From Mycobacterium kiyosense (lineage in GTDB: Bacteria; Actinomycetota; Actinomycetes; Mycobacteriales; Mycobacteriaceae): a stretch of 64,000 nt of DNA. The position numbers and the translations under genes are program-made. Shown piece after piece: positions 1-9,325 of the stretch. The stretch covers positions 620,001 through 684,000 of the forward strand of contig AP025179.1 of assembly GCA_021654635.1 (NCBI GenBank), written 5' to 3'. How positions within the stretch are numbered: the stretch's first letter is position 1; each line of letters starts with the position of its first letter. The notes beneath the pieces are model-generated. The model had not been told where the DNA came from. It saw only the letters and a list, made by a program, of their open reading frames with translations, and searched no databases.

Positions 1-1
1 A

Positions 2-76
2 CCTCTGTCGGGCTGGATGACGATCGAAACGACGCCGCTGAGCCCCCATCCCGACGACCCGATCCGGCTGCGCTGA
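2..76 (+). CDS. 3' end of an upstream gene (partial)
   Basis: An open frame enters from the left edge and gives 24 codons before a TGA at 74-76, ending in ...DDPIRLR. It stops 31 bases before the next start, so it is probably the carboxy terminus of a gene transcribed in the same direction. Too little is present to name a family. Confidence 0.45.
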   Translation, partial: PLSGWMTIETTPLSPHPDDPIRLR

Positions 77-107
77 CCGCCGCGGGCCGCCGGTTAAGGT
101 TGGGCTG

Positions 108-1598
108 ATGAACCGGCGGCCCGTGCGACCACTGCGCAGCATCAGACAGATCACCCGCGGGCTGGGTGCCCTCGACCGCGAGTTGTTCGAGGTGGTCGCC
201 GAGTCGCCCACCCCGCTGCTCGACAAGGTGATGCCCCCGTTGACCCGGGCGGCCGACCACTCCAAGCTGTGGTTCGGCATCGCCGCGGTGCTGCTGGCGT
301 CGGGTAAGCACTCCGCGCAGCGGGGCGCCGTCCGCGGTGTGCTGTCGCTCGGCGTCACCAGCTTGTTCGCCAATCAGGTCGCCAAGCGGATCCGCACTCG
401 CCAGCGTCCGCTCTACGACTCGGTGCCGCTGGTCCGGCGGGCCCGCCGCCGGCCCACCTCCAACTCGCTGCCGTCCGGGCACTCGGCCAGCGCCGCCGCG
501 TTCGCGATCGGGGTGGGGCTGGAGAACCCGCCACTGGGGTTCGGGCTGTCGCTGCTGGCCGCTCTGGTCGGGATATCGCGGGTGGCAACCGGTGCGCACT
601 ATCCGGGCGACGTGTTGGCCGGGTTCAGCATCGGCGCCGGCATCGCCGTGCTGGGTGGCCGCTTGGTGCCGCCGATCGTGGAGACCTCGCTGCCCAAAAC
701 CGAACCGCTTCGGGTGGATACGCCGCAGCGGCCCGACGGTTCGGGTGTGGTCCTGGTGGTGAACCCGGCGTCGGGCAGCGGCACCGGGGCCCGGGTCATC
801 GAGCAGGTGCGGGCCGAGTTGCCGGCGGCCGAGATCGTGGAATTGCAGGCCAGTGACGACGCGACCGAGGTGCTGCGCCGGGCCGCGGAGCGCGCCGAAG
901 TACTCGGGGTCGGCGGCGGCGACGGCACCGTGTCCGCGGCGGCCGCGGTCGCCGTCGAGGCGGGCCTGCCGCTGGCCGTCTTTCCCGCCGGCACGTTCAA
1001 CCACTTCGCCAAGGACCTCGGTTGCGACACCGTGGCCAAGACGGTGCAGGCGATCCGGCGCGGCAGTGTGGCGTGCGTGGACCTGTTGTGCCTCAACGAC
1101 AGTCAGATGGTGGTCAACACCGCGAGCATCGGTGCGTACCCGGCGTTCGTGCGGCGCCGGGAGAAGCTGGAGAAGCGCATCGGCAAGCCGCTGGCCGGGT
1201 TCTACGCGATGCTGCGCACGCTGCGCAACGAGCGGCCGGTCCGCATCCGCTACGACAACAAGACGCTGCAGACGTCGTTGTTCTTCGTGGGCAATTCCCT
1301 TTATCTGCCAACGGGATTCGCGCCGGCTCGGCGCACCCGGATGGACGACGGCCTGATCGACGTGCGGATCCTGGAAACGGGCCGTCGGCTGGCGCGAACC
1401 AGGATCATCGCCGCGCTGGCATTCGGGCGGCTGCTGCGCAGCCCGCTCTACCACGAGATGCAGGTGCCGGAGTTCAGCTTCACCGCGGTGGACGGTCCCA
1501 CCGTCATAGCCCACGACGGGGAGGTGGGCGAGGAGTACACCGAGGCCACCTTTATGTCGAAGTATCGGGTGCTACCGGTGTTTCGGCCGCTGCGTTGA
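108..1598 (+). CDS. PAP2 phosphatase / diacylglycerol kinase fusion
   Basis: This 496-residue protein joins two lipid-phosphate enzymes. The first half (about residues 20-195) is a membrane PAP2 (type 2 phosphatidic acid phosphatase) domain with its three signature motifs in order: KRIRTRQRP, PSGHSAS and SRVATGAHYPGDVLAG. The second half (about 210-490) is a diacylglycerol/sphingosine-kinase-like catalytic domain with NPASGSG, the nucleotide-binding GGGDGTV and FPAGTFNHFAKDLG. Known family roles are removal of phosphate from lipid phosphates or isoprenoid pyrophosphates and phosphorylation of lipid alcohols. The fusion suggests turnover of one lipid pool at the membrane, but the substrate cannot be read from sequence. 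It ends convergently, overlapping the AraC-type gene by 47 bases. Confidence 0.88.
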   Translation: MNRRPVRPLRSIRQITRGLGALDRELFEVVAESPTPLLDKVMPPLTRAADHSKLWFGIAAVLLASGKHSAQRGAVRGVLSLGVTSLFANQVAKRIRTRQRPLYDSVPLVRRARRRPTSNSLPSGHSASAAAFAIGVGLENPPLGFGLSLLAALVGISRVATGAHYPGDVLAGFSIGAGIAVLGGRLVPPIVETSLPKTEPLRVDTPQRPDGSGVVLVVNPASGSGTGARVIEQVRAELPAAEIVELQASDDATEVLRRAAERAEVLGVGGGDGTVSAAAAVAVEAGLPLAVFPAGTFNHFAKDLGCDTVAKTVQAIRRGSVACVDLLCLNDSQMVVNTASIGAYPAFVRRREKLEKRIGKPLAGFYAMLRTLRNERPVRIRYDNKTLQTSLFFVGNSLYLPTGFAPARRTRMDDGLIDVRILETGRRLARTRIIAALAFGRLLRSPLYHEMQVPEFSFTAVDGPTVIAHDGEVGEEYTEATFMSKYRVLPVFRPLR

Positions 1599-2439
1599 GC
1601 GTTGAGCCGCAAGGGAACTCGCTTCCGTGCCGACGGTACGCCGACGGCGGCCGGCCCCAGGCGCCCCGGAAGGCGCGGGTGAACGAGCTGGCGCTGTCGA
1701 ACCCGACCCGGGTTGCGACCTGCAGCACGCTCAACTCGGGATCGGCGAGCAGCGCGGCGGCTCGCATCAGGCGTGCTTGCCGGGTGTAGTCGCGCCAGGT
1801 CATGCCCAGCTCGCGGCTGCACAACCGGCGCAACGAGCGGGGGGACATGCCGGCCTGCCGGGCCGCCTCCTCGATGGTGATGTCGGACAACGCATTACGC
1901 GTGTGTCTGAGTGCCGCGCCAAGTTGCGGGTGCGCGGTGGTGGGCAGGCTGAACGGGCTGCGCGTTTCCAGCAGTTCGGTGAGAAGTTCGGCGAAGCAGT
2001 GGAAGTATGCATCGGCGAGGGCGTCCGACGACTCGCGGTCGATGGGCCAGCGGCAGGCGTAGAGGATCATCTGCCGGAGCAGCGGCGACACCGCCACGAT
2101 TCCGGCGGCCGGACGGACGGGGTGCATCAGCGTCGGGTGCAGGAATATCGACACCGAGCGCACCTCGGTGTCGATGGTGCTGACGTGCCCGAGGCCGGCG
2201 GGGATCCACGCGGCCTGCCGGTCGGACATGAGGTAGGTGCCTGCGTCGGTCTCGACCTCGAGCATGCCCGCCACGACGTACTCCAACTGGTGCAGGTCGT
2301 GGGCGTGCCGTGTGAACGTGATCGGTCGTCCTACGTAGACGAACGCGCCCGCGGCCGGGCGACCACTCGGGCGCATGTCGACGAGCGCCGTGCTGTCCGC
2401 TGAGGACAACGATATGGCCATTCGTGCAGAGAAAGTCAT
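1552..2439 (-). CDS. AraC-family transcriptional regulator
   Basis: A 295-residue regulator. The amino half is a cupin-like sensor domain (HAHDLHQLEYVVAG near residue 45). The carboxy half holds the two AraC helix-turn-helix units: the first around ITIEEAARQAGMSPRSLRRL, the second around LQVATRVGFDSASSFTRAFR followed by WGRPPSAYR. The ATG at 2439 is preferred because an open frame further upstream would run into the divergent methyltransferase gene. Only 27 bases separate the two starts, so the regulator probably acts on that shared promoter; the inducer is unknown. The 3' end overlaps the preceding convergent gene. Confidence 0.87.
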   Translation of the reverse strand: MTFSARMAISLSSADSTALVDMRPSGRPAAGAFVYVGRPITFTRHAHDLHQLEYVVAGMLEVETDAGTYLMSDRQAAWIPAGLGHVSTIDTEVRSVSIFLHPTLMHPVRPAAGIVAVSPLLRQMILYACRWPIDRESSDALADAYFHCFAELLTELLETRSPFSLPTTAHPQLGAALRHTRNALSDITIEEAARQAGMSPRSLRRLCSRELGMTWRDYTRQARLMRAAALLADPELSVLQVATRVGFDSASSFTRAFRGAWGRPPSAYRRHGSEFPCGSTLNAAAETPVAPDTST

Positions 2440-2466
2440 GGTGGTGCGATGGTACGACTGGTAGTC

Positions 2467-3135
2467 ATGTCCACACCGTCGTTCACTCCGGCCGCGGGTA
2501 ATCCGAAGTACACCAAGTACTACGACACGGTCGTCGCACTGCTGACCCGCGAGCAGCGGTGGCGTTCGGCCGCCATCCGGCACCTCGCCCTCAAGCCCGG
2601 TCACATCGTCATCGATATCGGTTGTGGCACAGGGTCATTGGCGATCTTGTTGAAGCGGCATCAGCCCGGTGCGCGGGTGATCGGAGTGGACCCCGACCCC
2701 GAAGTGCTCGCCATGGCCCGCGAGAAGGTGCGCAAAGCCGGCGTCGAGGTGGAATTCCTGCAGGGCATGGGCGACAAGGCGGCCGAACTCGTCGGCCCCG
2801 GCAGCGCCGACAAAGCGGTGTCCAGCCTGGTGTCGCACCAATGCCCGGTGCCCATGAAGGAGGCGATCATCGCCAGCATGTTCGCGGTGTTGCGGCCCGG
2901 CGGTGACCTGGTGATCGCCGACTACGGACTGCAGCGCAGCGCCCTGATGCGGTTCGGATTCCGGTTCGTGCAACATGTCGACGGCAAGGCCGACACCCAA
3001 CCCAACGCCGACGGCATCCTGCCGGAACTGATCGCACAGGCGGGCTTCGTCGACGTCGCCGAACAGGCGGTGATTCCCACGGTGACCGGGTCCTTCTCGA
3101 TCTACCATGCGCGGCGGCCCGATCAGCCGGCATGA
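2467..3135 (+). CDS. SAM-dependent class I methyltransferase
   Basis: A 222-residue protein with a Rossmann-fold methyltransferase core. Motif I is IDIGCGTGSLAILL (about residue 45); the acidic residue of motif II follows in VIGVDPDPEVLAMAREK. The later LRPGGDLVIADYG segment fits motif III. No signal peptide or membrane segment is visible. The ATG at 2467 is chosen over an in-frame start six codons upstream because homologous sequence begins near STPSFTPAAGNPKYTKYYD. It is divergent from an AraC-type regulator, which is the likely local control. Substrate unknown. Confidence 0.82.
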   Translation: MSTPSFTPAAGNPKYTKYYDTVVALLTREQRWRSAAIRHLALKPGHIVIDIGCGTGSLAILLKRHQPGARVIGVDPDPEVLAMAREKVRKAGVEVEFLQGMGDKAAELVGPGSADKAVSSLVSHQCPVPMKEAIIASMFAVLRPGGDLVIADYGLQRSALMRFGFRFVQHVDGKADTQPNADGILPELIAQAGFVDVAEQAVIPTVTGSFSIYHARRPDQPA

Positions 3136-3172
3136 TCTAGCCATCCGGTGCCGCCCCGTCGATAATCGGCAA

Positions 3173-3769
3173 ATGTTCTCGATGCCGAGAAGTGGTGTTC
3201 GCGGGGTGGGCGCCGCACTGGGGGGAATTGTCGTCGCGGTGTGCCTGGCCGGTCCGGCCGGCGCCGATTATCAGGCGCTCCCGGTGTTCGTGCCGCACCC
3301 GTCGGACTGGCAGCCCAACTACACCGTCTTCCCGTACAACCTGTGGCAGAGCCGAGTGACCCCCGAGCAGGTGACCGCCGAGCAGGAGTCCTGCCAGTGG
3401 TTCAACGCCCAGTACGGTCAGTTGATGGATCAGGTGGTCGGGTTCCAGCACTTCCTCGGCGACCAGCACGACGTGTGGTCGGCACCCGGCGTGCAGTCCG
3501 CCGGTGACGTGGTGATCGCCAACCTCGACCAGTCGGCGGCGTTCCTGGATCCGCGCGCCCACACCCTGTACATCGTCAATTACCCGGACCAGAGCCAGTA
3601 TTCGCCGCTGTACAACGGCGACTCGTTCTACCACCTCTGGTATCAGCTAACTCAGATCAGCGACAAGATGAAACAGCAGATGGTGTCCGGGGTGATCAAC
3701 GCCCCCATCGCGCGGGGCAGCGTATACGGCAACACGATTCGGGATTCCGGGGTGTGCGACGGGGCATGA
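3173..3769 (+). CDS. Secreted protein of unknown function
   Basis: A 198-residue protein. An amino-terminal signal peptide is clear: basic MPRSGVRG, a hydrophobic stretch GAALGGIVVAVCLAG, then a probable cleavage site after PAGA, just before DYQALPVF. The mature part is rich in Tyr, Trp, Gln and Asp, with two cysteines (one near the start, one in the last residues, CDGA) that could form a disulfide. The start at 3173 places the signal peptide correctly; an open frame upstream overlaps the methyltransferase. I do not recognise an enzymatic motif. It is followed after 19 bases by another small secreted protein. Confidence 0.7.
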   Translation: MFSMPRSGVRGVGAALGGIVVAVCLAGPAGADYQALPVFVPHPSDWQPNYTVFPYNLWQSRVTPEQVTAEQESCQWFNAQYGQLMDQVVGFQHFLGDQHDVWSAPGVQSAGDVVIANLDQSAAFLDPRAHTLYIVNYPDQSQYSPLYNGDSFYHLWYQLTQISDKMKQQMVSGVINAPIARGSVYGNTIRDSGVCDGA

Positions 3770-3788
3770 GGTCTGGGAAAGGAGTGCC

Positions 3789-4196
3789 ATGACACGGTGC
3801 CGCAAGAAGGTCGCCCTGATGGTTCCGGTGCTGGCGTGGGGTGCGACCCTGGCCGCATCCGCGGCGCACGCCGCGGGGAACTGCACAGTCGCGGGCCCGC
3901 AACTGCAAATGCACCAGTCCACCGGCTACGACGTCACAGTCGACGCCAACGGGGCGGCGCTGGGTCCGACGGCGGTGGTGAGCACCGCGGAACAAACCTC
4001 GCCGGGCAGTATCACCGGGGGCATCGAGGGCCGCACCGTCGACTTCGTCGTCACCTTTGCCGGCACCAAGGCCTACGTGCACTTCACCGGAACGGTCAGC
4101 AACGACGGCACCGCACACGGGACATCGAGTGGCACTGCGGTTCCGCTCAAACTCGATGCCGGCTCCTGGGATTCCACGACTCGGTTCACTTGTTAG
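3789..4196 (+). CDS. Small secreted protein of unknown function
   Basis: A 135-residue protein with a typical signal peptide (MTRCRKK, hydrophobic core, ASAAHAA cleavage region). The mature part of about 105 residues is Thr-, Gly- and Val-rich, beta-strand-like, and begins GNCTVAGPQ. It has one cysteine at each end (GNC... and ...RFTC), consistent with a closing disulfide. An SD-like GGAAAGGAG precedes the ATG. No catalytic motif is visible. It forms a run of three consecutive small exported proteins, all in the same direction. Confidence 0.68.
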   Translation: MTRCRKKVALMVPVLAWGATLAASAAHAAGNCTVAGPQLQMHQSTGYDVTVDANGAALGPTAVVSTAEQTSPGSITGGIEGRTVDFVVTFAGTKAYVHFTGTVSNDGTAHGTSSGTAVPLKLDAGSWDSTTRFTC

Positions 4197-4310
4197 CCAG
4201 ATTGACGATTGCGCTACTCAAACCAGCGAAAATGCGCAAAGATCGTCCTAGCTGAACGCAGTCGGGGTGCGAGTCAAGCTCAGTGGAATGTCTCGTGAAA
4301 GGAACCGTCC

Positions 4311-4622
4311 ATGAAATCGCTGCTGCGAATCGCCGCGCCCGGGCTGGCCGCCCTGGCTACCGCCGCCGTCGTGTCGGCCCCGGCCGCTTCGGCGGACCCC
4401 AACAGTTTCCTGGACGAGCTGCAGACCAACAACGTGCACCTGCCAGGCAAGACGCCGGCCCAGACGGTCGCCGCGGGCAACCAGGCGTGCAGCGACCTGC
4501 GCGGCGGGGCCTCCGTGCTCGACGAGATGAGCAAAGTCGAAAAGCAGTACGGCTTCAACCAGGGCACCCTGTTCGTCAGCGCCGCGACGACCAACCTGTG
4601 CCCGGACTTCGCCAACCACTGA
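4311..4622 (+). CDS. DUF732-family secreted protein
   Basis: A 103-residue exported protein. The signal peptide runs to about residue 28 (LATAAVVSAPAASA|DP). The mature part has the DUF732 pattern found in many mycobacterial secreted proteins: DPNSFLDELQTNNVHLPG, then QACSDLRGG and a final cysteine in TTNLCPDFANH. The two cysteines (CSDL and NLCP) are the conserved pair of the family. Good SD (GAAAGGA) before the ATG. Function of the family is unknown; members are small helical cell-envelope or culture-filtrate proteins. Confidence 0.78.
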   Translation: MKSLLRIAAPGLAALATAAVVSAPAASADPNSFLDELQTNNVHLPGKTPAQTVAAGNQACSDLRGGASVLDEMSKVEKQYGFNQGTLFVSAATTNLCPDFANH

Positions 4623-4721
4623 CCGCCCGGGCTCGGGCCCGCGGTACAGCTCAGCTACGAGTGTGTGCGCAACAGGTGAGCGCCGGCCGTTGCTGCGACG
4701 CAACGGCCACGGATCCGCCGG

Positions 4722-7313
4722 CTACGCGGATTCGGCGACGTGGGCCGGGAAGAACCCGTGCAGCGCGGCGGCCAGCGCAGCGCGTATCGGCGCTCCGGAG
4801 ACCACCACGTCGACCATCGTCAACGACAGGTGGGTGTGCCCGCGCGCCTGAATCAGCTGTGTGGAAACCCCAGCCGCGGCAAGGGCTTCGGCGTAGGCGA
4901 TGCCCTCGTCGCGCAGCGGGTCGAATTCTGCGACCACCACGATCGCCGGCGGCAGGCCGGACAGGTCCGCGGCGCGCAGCGGCGCGATCCGCGGGTCGTC
5001 CCGGACCTCGGGTTCGGCGTAGTAGTCCAAGAACCACTTCATCAGCCCAGCGGTGAGAACGTATCCCTCACCGTTCTCGATATAGGAGCCGCGGGTCTGG
5101 TCGGTGTCGGTGACGGGAGTGAGCAATGCCTGTCCGACGATGCTCGGGCCGCCGGCATCCCGGGCGAGTTGGCAGACCGCGGCCGCGATCCCACCGCCGG
5201 CGCTCCATCCGCACACGGCCAGCTGACCCGGGATGCCGCCGAGTTCCGCGGCGTGGTCGGCCACCCACCGCGTCGCCGCCCAGCCGTCCTCGAACGCGGC
5301 GGGGAAACGATGCTCCGGGGCGTGCCGGTAGTCGACCGAGACCACCAGCGCGTCGCTGCGCACGCACAGATCCCGGCACAGCGGATCGTCGGAGGTCGCG
5401 TCGCCCAGCACCCAACCGCCGCCGTGGAAGTAGACAACGACGGGATGCGGCCCCGGGCTGGCCGGCCGGTACAGGCGGTAAGCCAGGATGCCGCCGGCGC
5501 CGGGTAGGGTGCCGTCGACGATCTCACCCACCTGCGGGCCGGGCGGGCGCGCCTGGTTCAACTCGTCCATGACTGCCCGCGTCTGTTCGGCGGGCATCGA
5601 CTCGAGCGGAGGCATGCCCAGCAGCGCCATCTGGTCGAGCACCATCTGGACATCGGGCTGCAGCCGGCGCACCACGCCGTCGTTGCACTGCGCACCGTCG
5701 CGACCGGACAGCCGGAAGCCCAGATAGTCCCGGGCCACCACCTCATCACAGGCCACCCGGTAGAAGTCGACGCCGGCGGCGTAGGCCATGAACGTCCGCG
5801 GCTTGCCGGGCACGTTGGCGCCGACGTACCACGAGTTCGCTTGCGGGAAAAGCGTTATCGCTGCGGCGTCGTCAGAATGCTGCATCCAGCCGGCCTCGGC
5901 GAGCGGGGTGGGTTCGATCCGGTCGAAGCCATGGTCGCGAAGGTACGTCAGGGCGTCGGCGACGAAGTCGACGTGCTGCTCGATCGAGACCGCCATGTTC
6001 GACAGCACCGACGGGCTGTTGGGTCCGGCGATGAGGAACATGTTGGGGAAACCCTCGGTGGTCAGGCCCAGATAGGTGGTGGGGCCCTGTGCCCACTTGT
6101 CTTTCAGCGCGATTCCGTCGCGTCCGACGATGTCGATCTTCGCCACGGCGCCGGTGATGGCGTCGAACCCGGTGGCGAACACGATCGCCTCGAAGTCGAA
6201 AGACCTCGTAGCCGTGTCGATTCCGGATTCGGTGACGCCCACCAAGGGGTCTTCCCGCAGGTCGACCAGCTGCACGTGCGGCAGATTGAACGTGTCGTAG
6301 TAGCCGGTGTCCAGGCACAGCCGCTTGGCGCCGACCGGATAACTGTTGGGGCACAGTGCTTCCGCTGTCTGCGGATCGTGCACGATGCCGCGGATCTTGG
6401 CTCGGATGAACTCGGCGAACTCGTTGTTGGCTTCCGGATTGCTCATGCTGTCGCTGTACAGGTTGAGCACCTCCAGCAGTTCGCCGCGCTGCCAGGCGCG
6501 TTCGTAGCGCTCTTGGCGCTCCTCGGCGGGCACCGCGATAGACGGCGTGATGGTGCGTTCCAGCGGCACCCCGCCGAAGGAGTATCTGGCCGCCTGCCGG
6601 TAGGCGGCCTCGTCGGCCAGCTGGGCGAGCTTTTCGGGGTCGACAGGCCCGTTGTGGGCGGGGATCGAAAAGCAGGGTGTGCGCTGGAAGACGGTCAGCT
6701 GGGCGGCCTGCGCGGCGATCAGGGGGATGGACTGGATGCCGGAGGACCCGGTGCCGACCACTCCGACGCGCTTGCCGGTGAAGTCGACGGGCTGGTGCGG
6801 CCACCGGCTGGTGAAATACACCTCGCCGGTGAAGTTCTCGACGCCGTCGATGTCGAGTTCCTTGGGCACCGAGAGGCAGCCGGTCGCCACGACGAGGTAC
6901 CGGCAGCTGATGTCCTCGCCCCGGTCGGTGCGGACGCGGTAGGTGCCGGAGTCGTCGTCCCAGTGCGCCTGCGTAACTCGGGTGTTGAACTGCATGTCGC
7001 GGCGAAGGTCGTGCTTGTCGGCGACATGGTTCAGGTACCGCAGGATCTCGGGCTGGGTGGCGTATTTTTCCGACCATTGCCAGTCCCGCGCCCAGTCCGG
7101 GTCGAAGCTGAACATGTAGTCGACGCTGGGGATGTCGACGCGGGCGCCCGGATAGCGGTTCCAGTACCACGTGCCGCCGATGTCGTCGCCGGCTTCGAAG
7201 ATCCGCATCGAATGACCGGCTTGCCGCAGGCGATAGGCGCTGTAGAGGCCCGCGAATCCTGCGCCGACGACCACGACGTCTACATCCACCCCGATGTGGC
7301 GTGCATCACTCAT
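4722..7313 (-). CDS. Baeyer-Villiger-type monooxygenase fused to an alpha/beta hydrolase
   Basis: An 863-residue two-domain enzyme. Residues 1 to about 545 are a class B flavin monooxygenase: FAD-binding [13 protein letters not shown], a second nucleotide motif VGTGSSGIQ, and [10 protein letters not shown]. Residues about 600-863 are a hormone-sensitive-lipase-type hydrolase: oxyanion motif [10 protein letters not shown], nucleophile GWSAGGG, acid in EFDPLRDEG and histidine in RGHTHLSL. A Baeyer-Villiger monooxygenase turns a ketone into an ester, and an esterase would cleave it, so the fusion could do two steps in one polypeptide (inference). Oddity: the usual family fingerprint FxGxxxHxxxWP reads [12 protein letters not shown], with Phe in place of His. 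It lies downstream of a TetR gene, same strand, 119 bases away. Confidence 0.88.
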   Translation of the reverse strand: MSDARHIGVDVDVVVVGAGFAGLYSAYRLRQAGHSMRIFEAGDDIGGTWYWNRYPGARVDIPSVDYMFSFDPDWARDWQWSEKYATQPEILRYLNHVADKHDLRRDMQFNTRVTQAHWDDDSGTYRVRTDRGEDISCRYLVVATGCLSVPKELDIDGVENFTGEVYFTSRWPHQPVDFTGKRVGVVGTGSSGIQSIPLIAAQAAQLTVFQRTPCFSIPAHNGPVDPEKLAQLADEAAYRQAARYSFGGVPLERTITPSIAVPAEERQERYERAWQRGELLEVLNLYSDSMSNPEANNEFAEFIRAKIRGIVHDPQTAEALCPNSYPVGAKRLCLDTGYYDTFNLPHVQLVDLREDPLVGVTESGIDTATRSFDFEAIVFATGFDAITGAVAKIDIVGRDGIALKDKWAQGPTTYLGLTTEGFPNMFLIAGPNSPSVLSNMAVSIEQHVDFVADALTYLRDHGFDRIEPTPLAEAGWMQHSDDAAAITLFPQANSWYVGANVPGKPRTFMAYAAGVDFYRVACDEVVARDYLGFRLSGRDGAQCNDGVVRRLQPDVQMVLDQMALLGMPPLESMPAEQTRAVMDELNQARPPGPQVGEIVDGTLPGAGGILAYRLYRPASPGPHPVVVYFHGGGWVLGDATSDDPLCRDLCVRSDALVVSVDYRHAPEHRFPAAFEDGWAATRWVADHAAELGGIPGQLAVCGWSAGGGIAAAVCQLARDAGGPSIVGQALLTPVTDTDQTRGSYIENGEGYVLTAGLMKWFLDYYAEPEVRDDPRIAPLRAADLSGLPPAIVVVAEFDPLRDEGIAYAEALAAAGVSTQLIQARGHTHLSLTMVDVVVSGAPIRAALAAALHGFFPAHVAESA

Positions 7314-7432
7314 GCGCTAATCATTGGCCTTTTGCGACAAATTTGGTAGGGCGATCTGCGCGGCACTTCGCACCGCAGCACGGGTGTGTCGGTGAACGGT
7401 CCCGGCCTTGCGTGCCTCGTTTGTGGGTGGTT

Positions 7433-8035
7433 CTAGGGCATCTTGATCATCGACACGTACATCGCGACCGTGGGGCGATACATGTCGACGTGGTTGAGTT
7501 GGCTGCTCATTTCGATGGCGTCGGTGGTCGCGATGAGGATGTGCGCGAATGTCTGCGCAGGGATCAGCAGCGTCCCGCCGAGCCGGTCGATCCCCAGCAC
7601 GATGAACTTCGCGAGCGACTCGACCACCTGTGCCCGCTTAGCCTCCACCCGAGCCTGCGCGTCGGGATTGCGCAACAGGTAGAGGCTGAATTCCAGACCC
7701 AGGGCGGCGTGCTCGGCGCCGCGCTCGCGACTCAGCTGCTGCCAGCGGTCGGCGATCTCGTCGAGTTCCTGCGGGCCGATCTTTTCCGCGGCGGACATCA
7801 CTTGGGCGAAGTTGTCGAAATAGCGCCGCCAGTATCGGTCGCTGGTCGCCAGAAAAAGGTCTTCCTTGGTCGAGAAGTACTTGTAGACAGCGCCTTTGGA
7901 GTAGCCAGCGGCCTTGGCGATGTCGTCGATGGTGGCCGCGATGAAGCCTTTTTCGGCGAAGACCGCCTCGGCGGCATCGAGCAGCAACGAGCGGGTGCGC
8001 TCCAGCCGTCGCTCTCGGGTCCAAGCCTCGACCAT
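7433..8035 (-). CDS. TetR-family transcriptional regulator
   Basis: A 200-residue regulator. The amino-terminal helix-turn-helix is textbook TetR: LLDAAEAVFAEKGFIAATID, then DIAKAAGYSKGAVYKYFSTK and EDLFLA. The carboxy-terminal ligand-binding domain is not specific enough to predict an effector. It is divergent from the AveC-like operon, with a palindrome-rich intergenic stretch between them, and codirectional with the monooxygenase-hydrolase gene downstream. It probably represses itself and one or both neighbours. Confidence 0.88.
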   Translation of the reverse strand: MVEAWTRERRLERTRSLLLDAAEAVFAEKGFIAATIDDIAKAAGYSKGAVYKYFSTKEDLFLATSDRYWRRYFDNFAQVMSAAEKIGPQELDEIADRWQQLSRERGAEHAALGLEFSLYLLRNPDAQARVEAKRAQVVESLAKFIVLGIDRLGGTLLIPAQTFAHILIATTDAIEMSSQLNHVDMYRPTVAMYVSMIKMP

Positions 8036-8061
8036 GCCAGGATCTTGCCACAGTCAGAAAA

Positions 8062-8091
8062 TGACCTATTGGTCAGCTAGTGACTGACTGG
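8062..8091. promoter_or_regulatory. Candidate TetR operator (overlapping inverted repeats)
   Basis: Between the divergent TetR and AveC-like genes lies TGACC-TATT-GGTCA (8062-8075), overlapped by GTCA-GCTAG-TGAC (8072-8084) and a further TGAC repeat. The site is 27 bases from the TetR start and 67 bases from the AveC-like start, a usual place for an autoregulatory TetR operator. Binding is inferred, not shown. Confidence 0.5.
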
Positions 8092-8157
8092 TATCTTTTC
8101 GGACGGGTGGACACCACAGGGGGTGCCGGCCACGAGTTCGTGAGGGGAGCGGATGGC

Positions 8158-9324
8158 ATGAGCGATCTGTCTCAGAAGAAGAAACTCGCAGTCACCGAGA
8201 AACTTGGCAGCGCGGCGGCACTGGCCGTAGGGCCACGGCCGAAAATCCCGCCGGTGCGCATCTGGGCCGCGGTCGGTGGCGCCATCCTGGCCTTTCAGCT
8301 GTATGTGTGGATCCGCTGGATCACCGGCCCCAATTTCGAGCGGGTCCCCGCCGGGGCGTCCGAACCGCCCACCTTCATGAAGGTGATCCTGGTGACCTGG
8401 ACCGGCGTCATCGTCGTCGGCTATCCGCTGGCCATCTACTACTTCATCGTCCGGCCCTGGCGCCGGGAACGCCGAATCACGTTGGACGGCATGCTTTTCG
8501 CCTCGTGCGGGCTGTTGTTCTTCCAAGACCCGCTGTTGAACTACTTCAATACCTGGAGCACCTACAACACGTGGATGTGGAACCGCGGATCCTGGGTGCA
8601 GGACATCCCGGGCTGGGTGTCGTTCGGGAAACCGGGCGCGATGATGGCCGAACCGTTCCTGATGAACGCGCCGGGATACTCGTTCGTGCTGTTGTGCACG
8701 ATGCTCGGCTGCTGGATCATGCGCAAAGCCAAACAGCGCTGGCCCAACATCAACACGATCGGCTTGATCGGCGTGGTGATGGTGTGGACGTTCTTCTTCG
8801 ATCTCGTCATCGAGGGCCTGTTCCTGATGCCGATGGGCCTGTTCACCTATCCCGGTGCCATTCAAGCGCTTTCGATCAACGCAGGCACCTACTACCAGTG
8901 GCCGATCTACGAGGGCCTGATGTGGGGTGGCGTGCAGGCCGGGCTGTGCTGCCTGCGCTACTTCACCGACGACCGCGGGCGCACGTTCGTGGAACGGGGA
9001 CTGGACAACGTCCGCGGCGGCCAGGCGACTCAGCAGTTCACCCGGTTCCTGGCCATCTTCGCCGCCTGTAGCGCGTTCTTCTTCGTGCTCTACAACATTC
9101 CCGCGCAATGGTTCGCCATGCACCAAGACCCTTGGCCCCAAGACGTTTTGAAGCGCTCGTACTTCTTGATGGGTATCTGCGGTGCAGACACCGACCGGCC
9201 CTGCCCGGATCCCGCCCTGCCGATGCCACTACGAAACTCCGGCTACATCAACAAGGACGGTCAGCTGGTGCTGCCCAACGGTGTTCAGCTCCCGAAATCC
9301 ATTCCGGTCGAACGGGGTAAGTAG
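8158..9324 (+). CDS. AveC-like (spirocyclase AveC family) integral membrane protein
   Basis: A 388-residue protein with about seven hydrophobic segments (e.g. IWAAVGGAILAFQLYVWI, VILVTWTGVIVVGYPLAIYY, FLAIFAACSAFFFVLYNIP) and aromatic-rich loops. The pattern resembles the AveC-like family, named after the Streptomyces avermectin spiroketal/dehydratase protein. In mycobacteria the reaction is unknown. The ATG at 8158 is chosen for its AGGGGAG at 8143-8149. The stop is one base before the next gene's TTG, so it heads a coupled operon with an AAA+ ATPase, a VWA protein and an epimerase. That context suggests the two chaperone-like proteins act on this protein or a partner (inference). Confidence 0.7.
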   Translation: MSDLSQKKKLAVTEKLGSAAALAVGPRPKIPPVRIWAAVGGAILAFQLYVWIRWITGPNFERVPAGASEPPTFMKVILVTWTGVIVVGYPLAIYYFIVRPWRRERRITLDGMLFASCGLLFFQDPLLNYFNTWSTYNTWMWNRGSWVQDIPGWVSFGKPGAMMAEPFLMNAPGYSFVLLCTMLGCWIMRKAKQRWPNINTIGLIGVVMVWTFFFDLVIEGLFLMPMGLFTYPGAIQALSINAGTYYQWPIYEGLMWGGVQAGLCCLRYFTDDRGRTFVERGLDNVRGGQATQQFTRFLAIFAACSAFFFVLYNIPAQWFAMHQDPWPQDVLKRSYFLMGICGADTDRPCPDPALPMPLRNSGYINKDGQLVLPNGVQLPKSIPVERGK

Positions 9325-9325
9325 C

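Noticed and set aside
5841..7349. A 502-codon plus-strand open frame opposite the monooxygenase-hydrolase gene
   Set aside because: It is antisense to a gene with complete enzymatic motifs, has no motif of its own, and long antisense frames are expected at this GC content.
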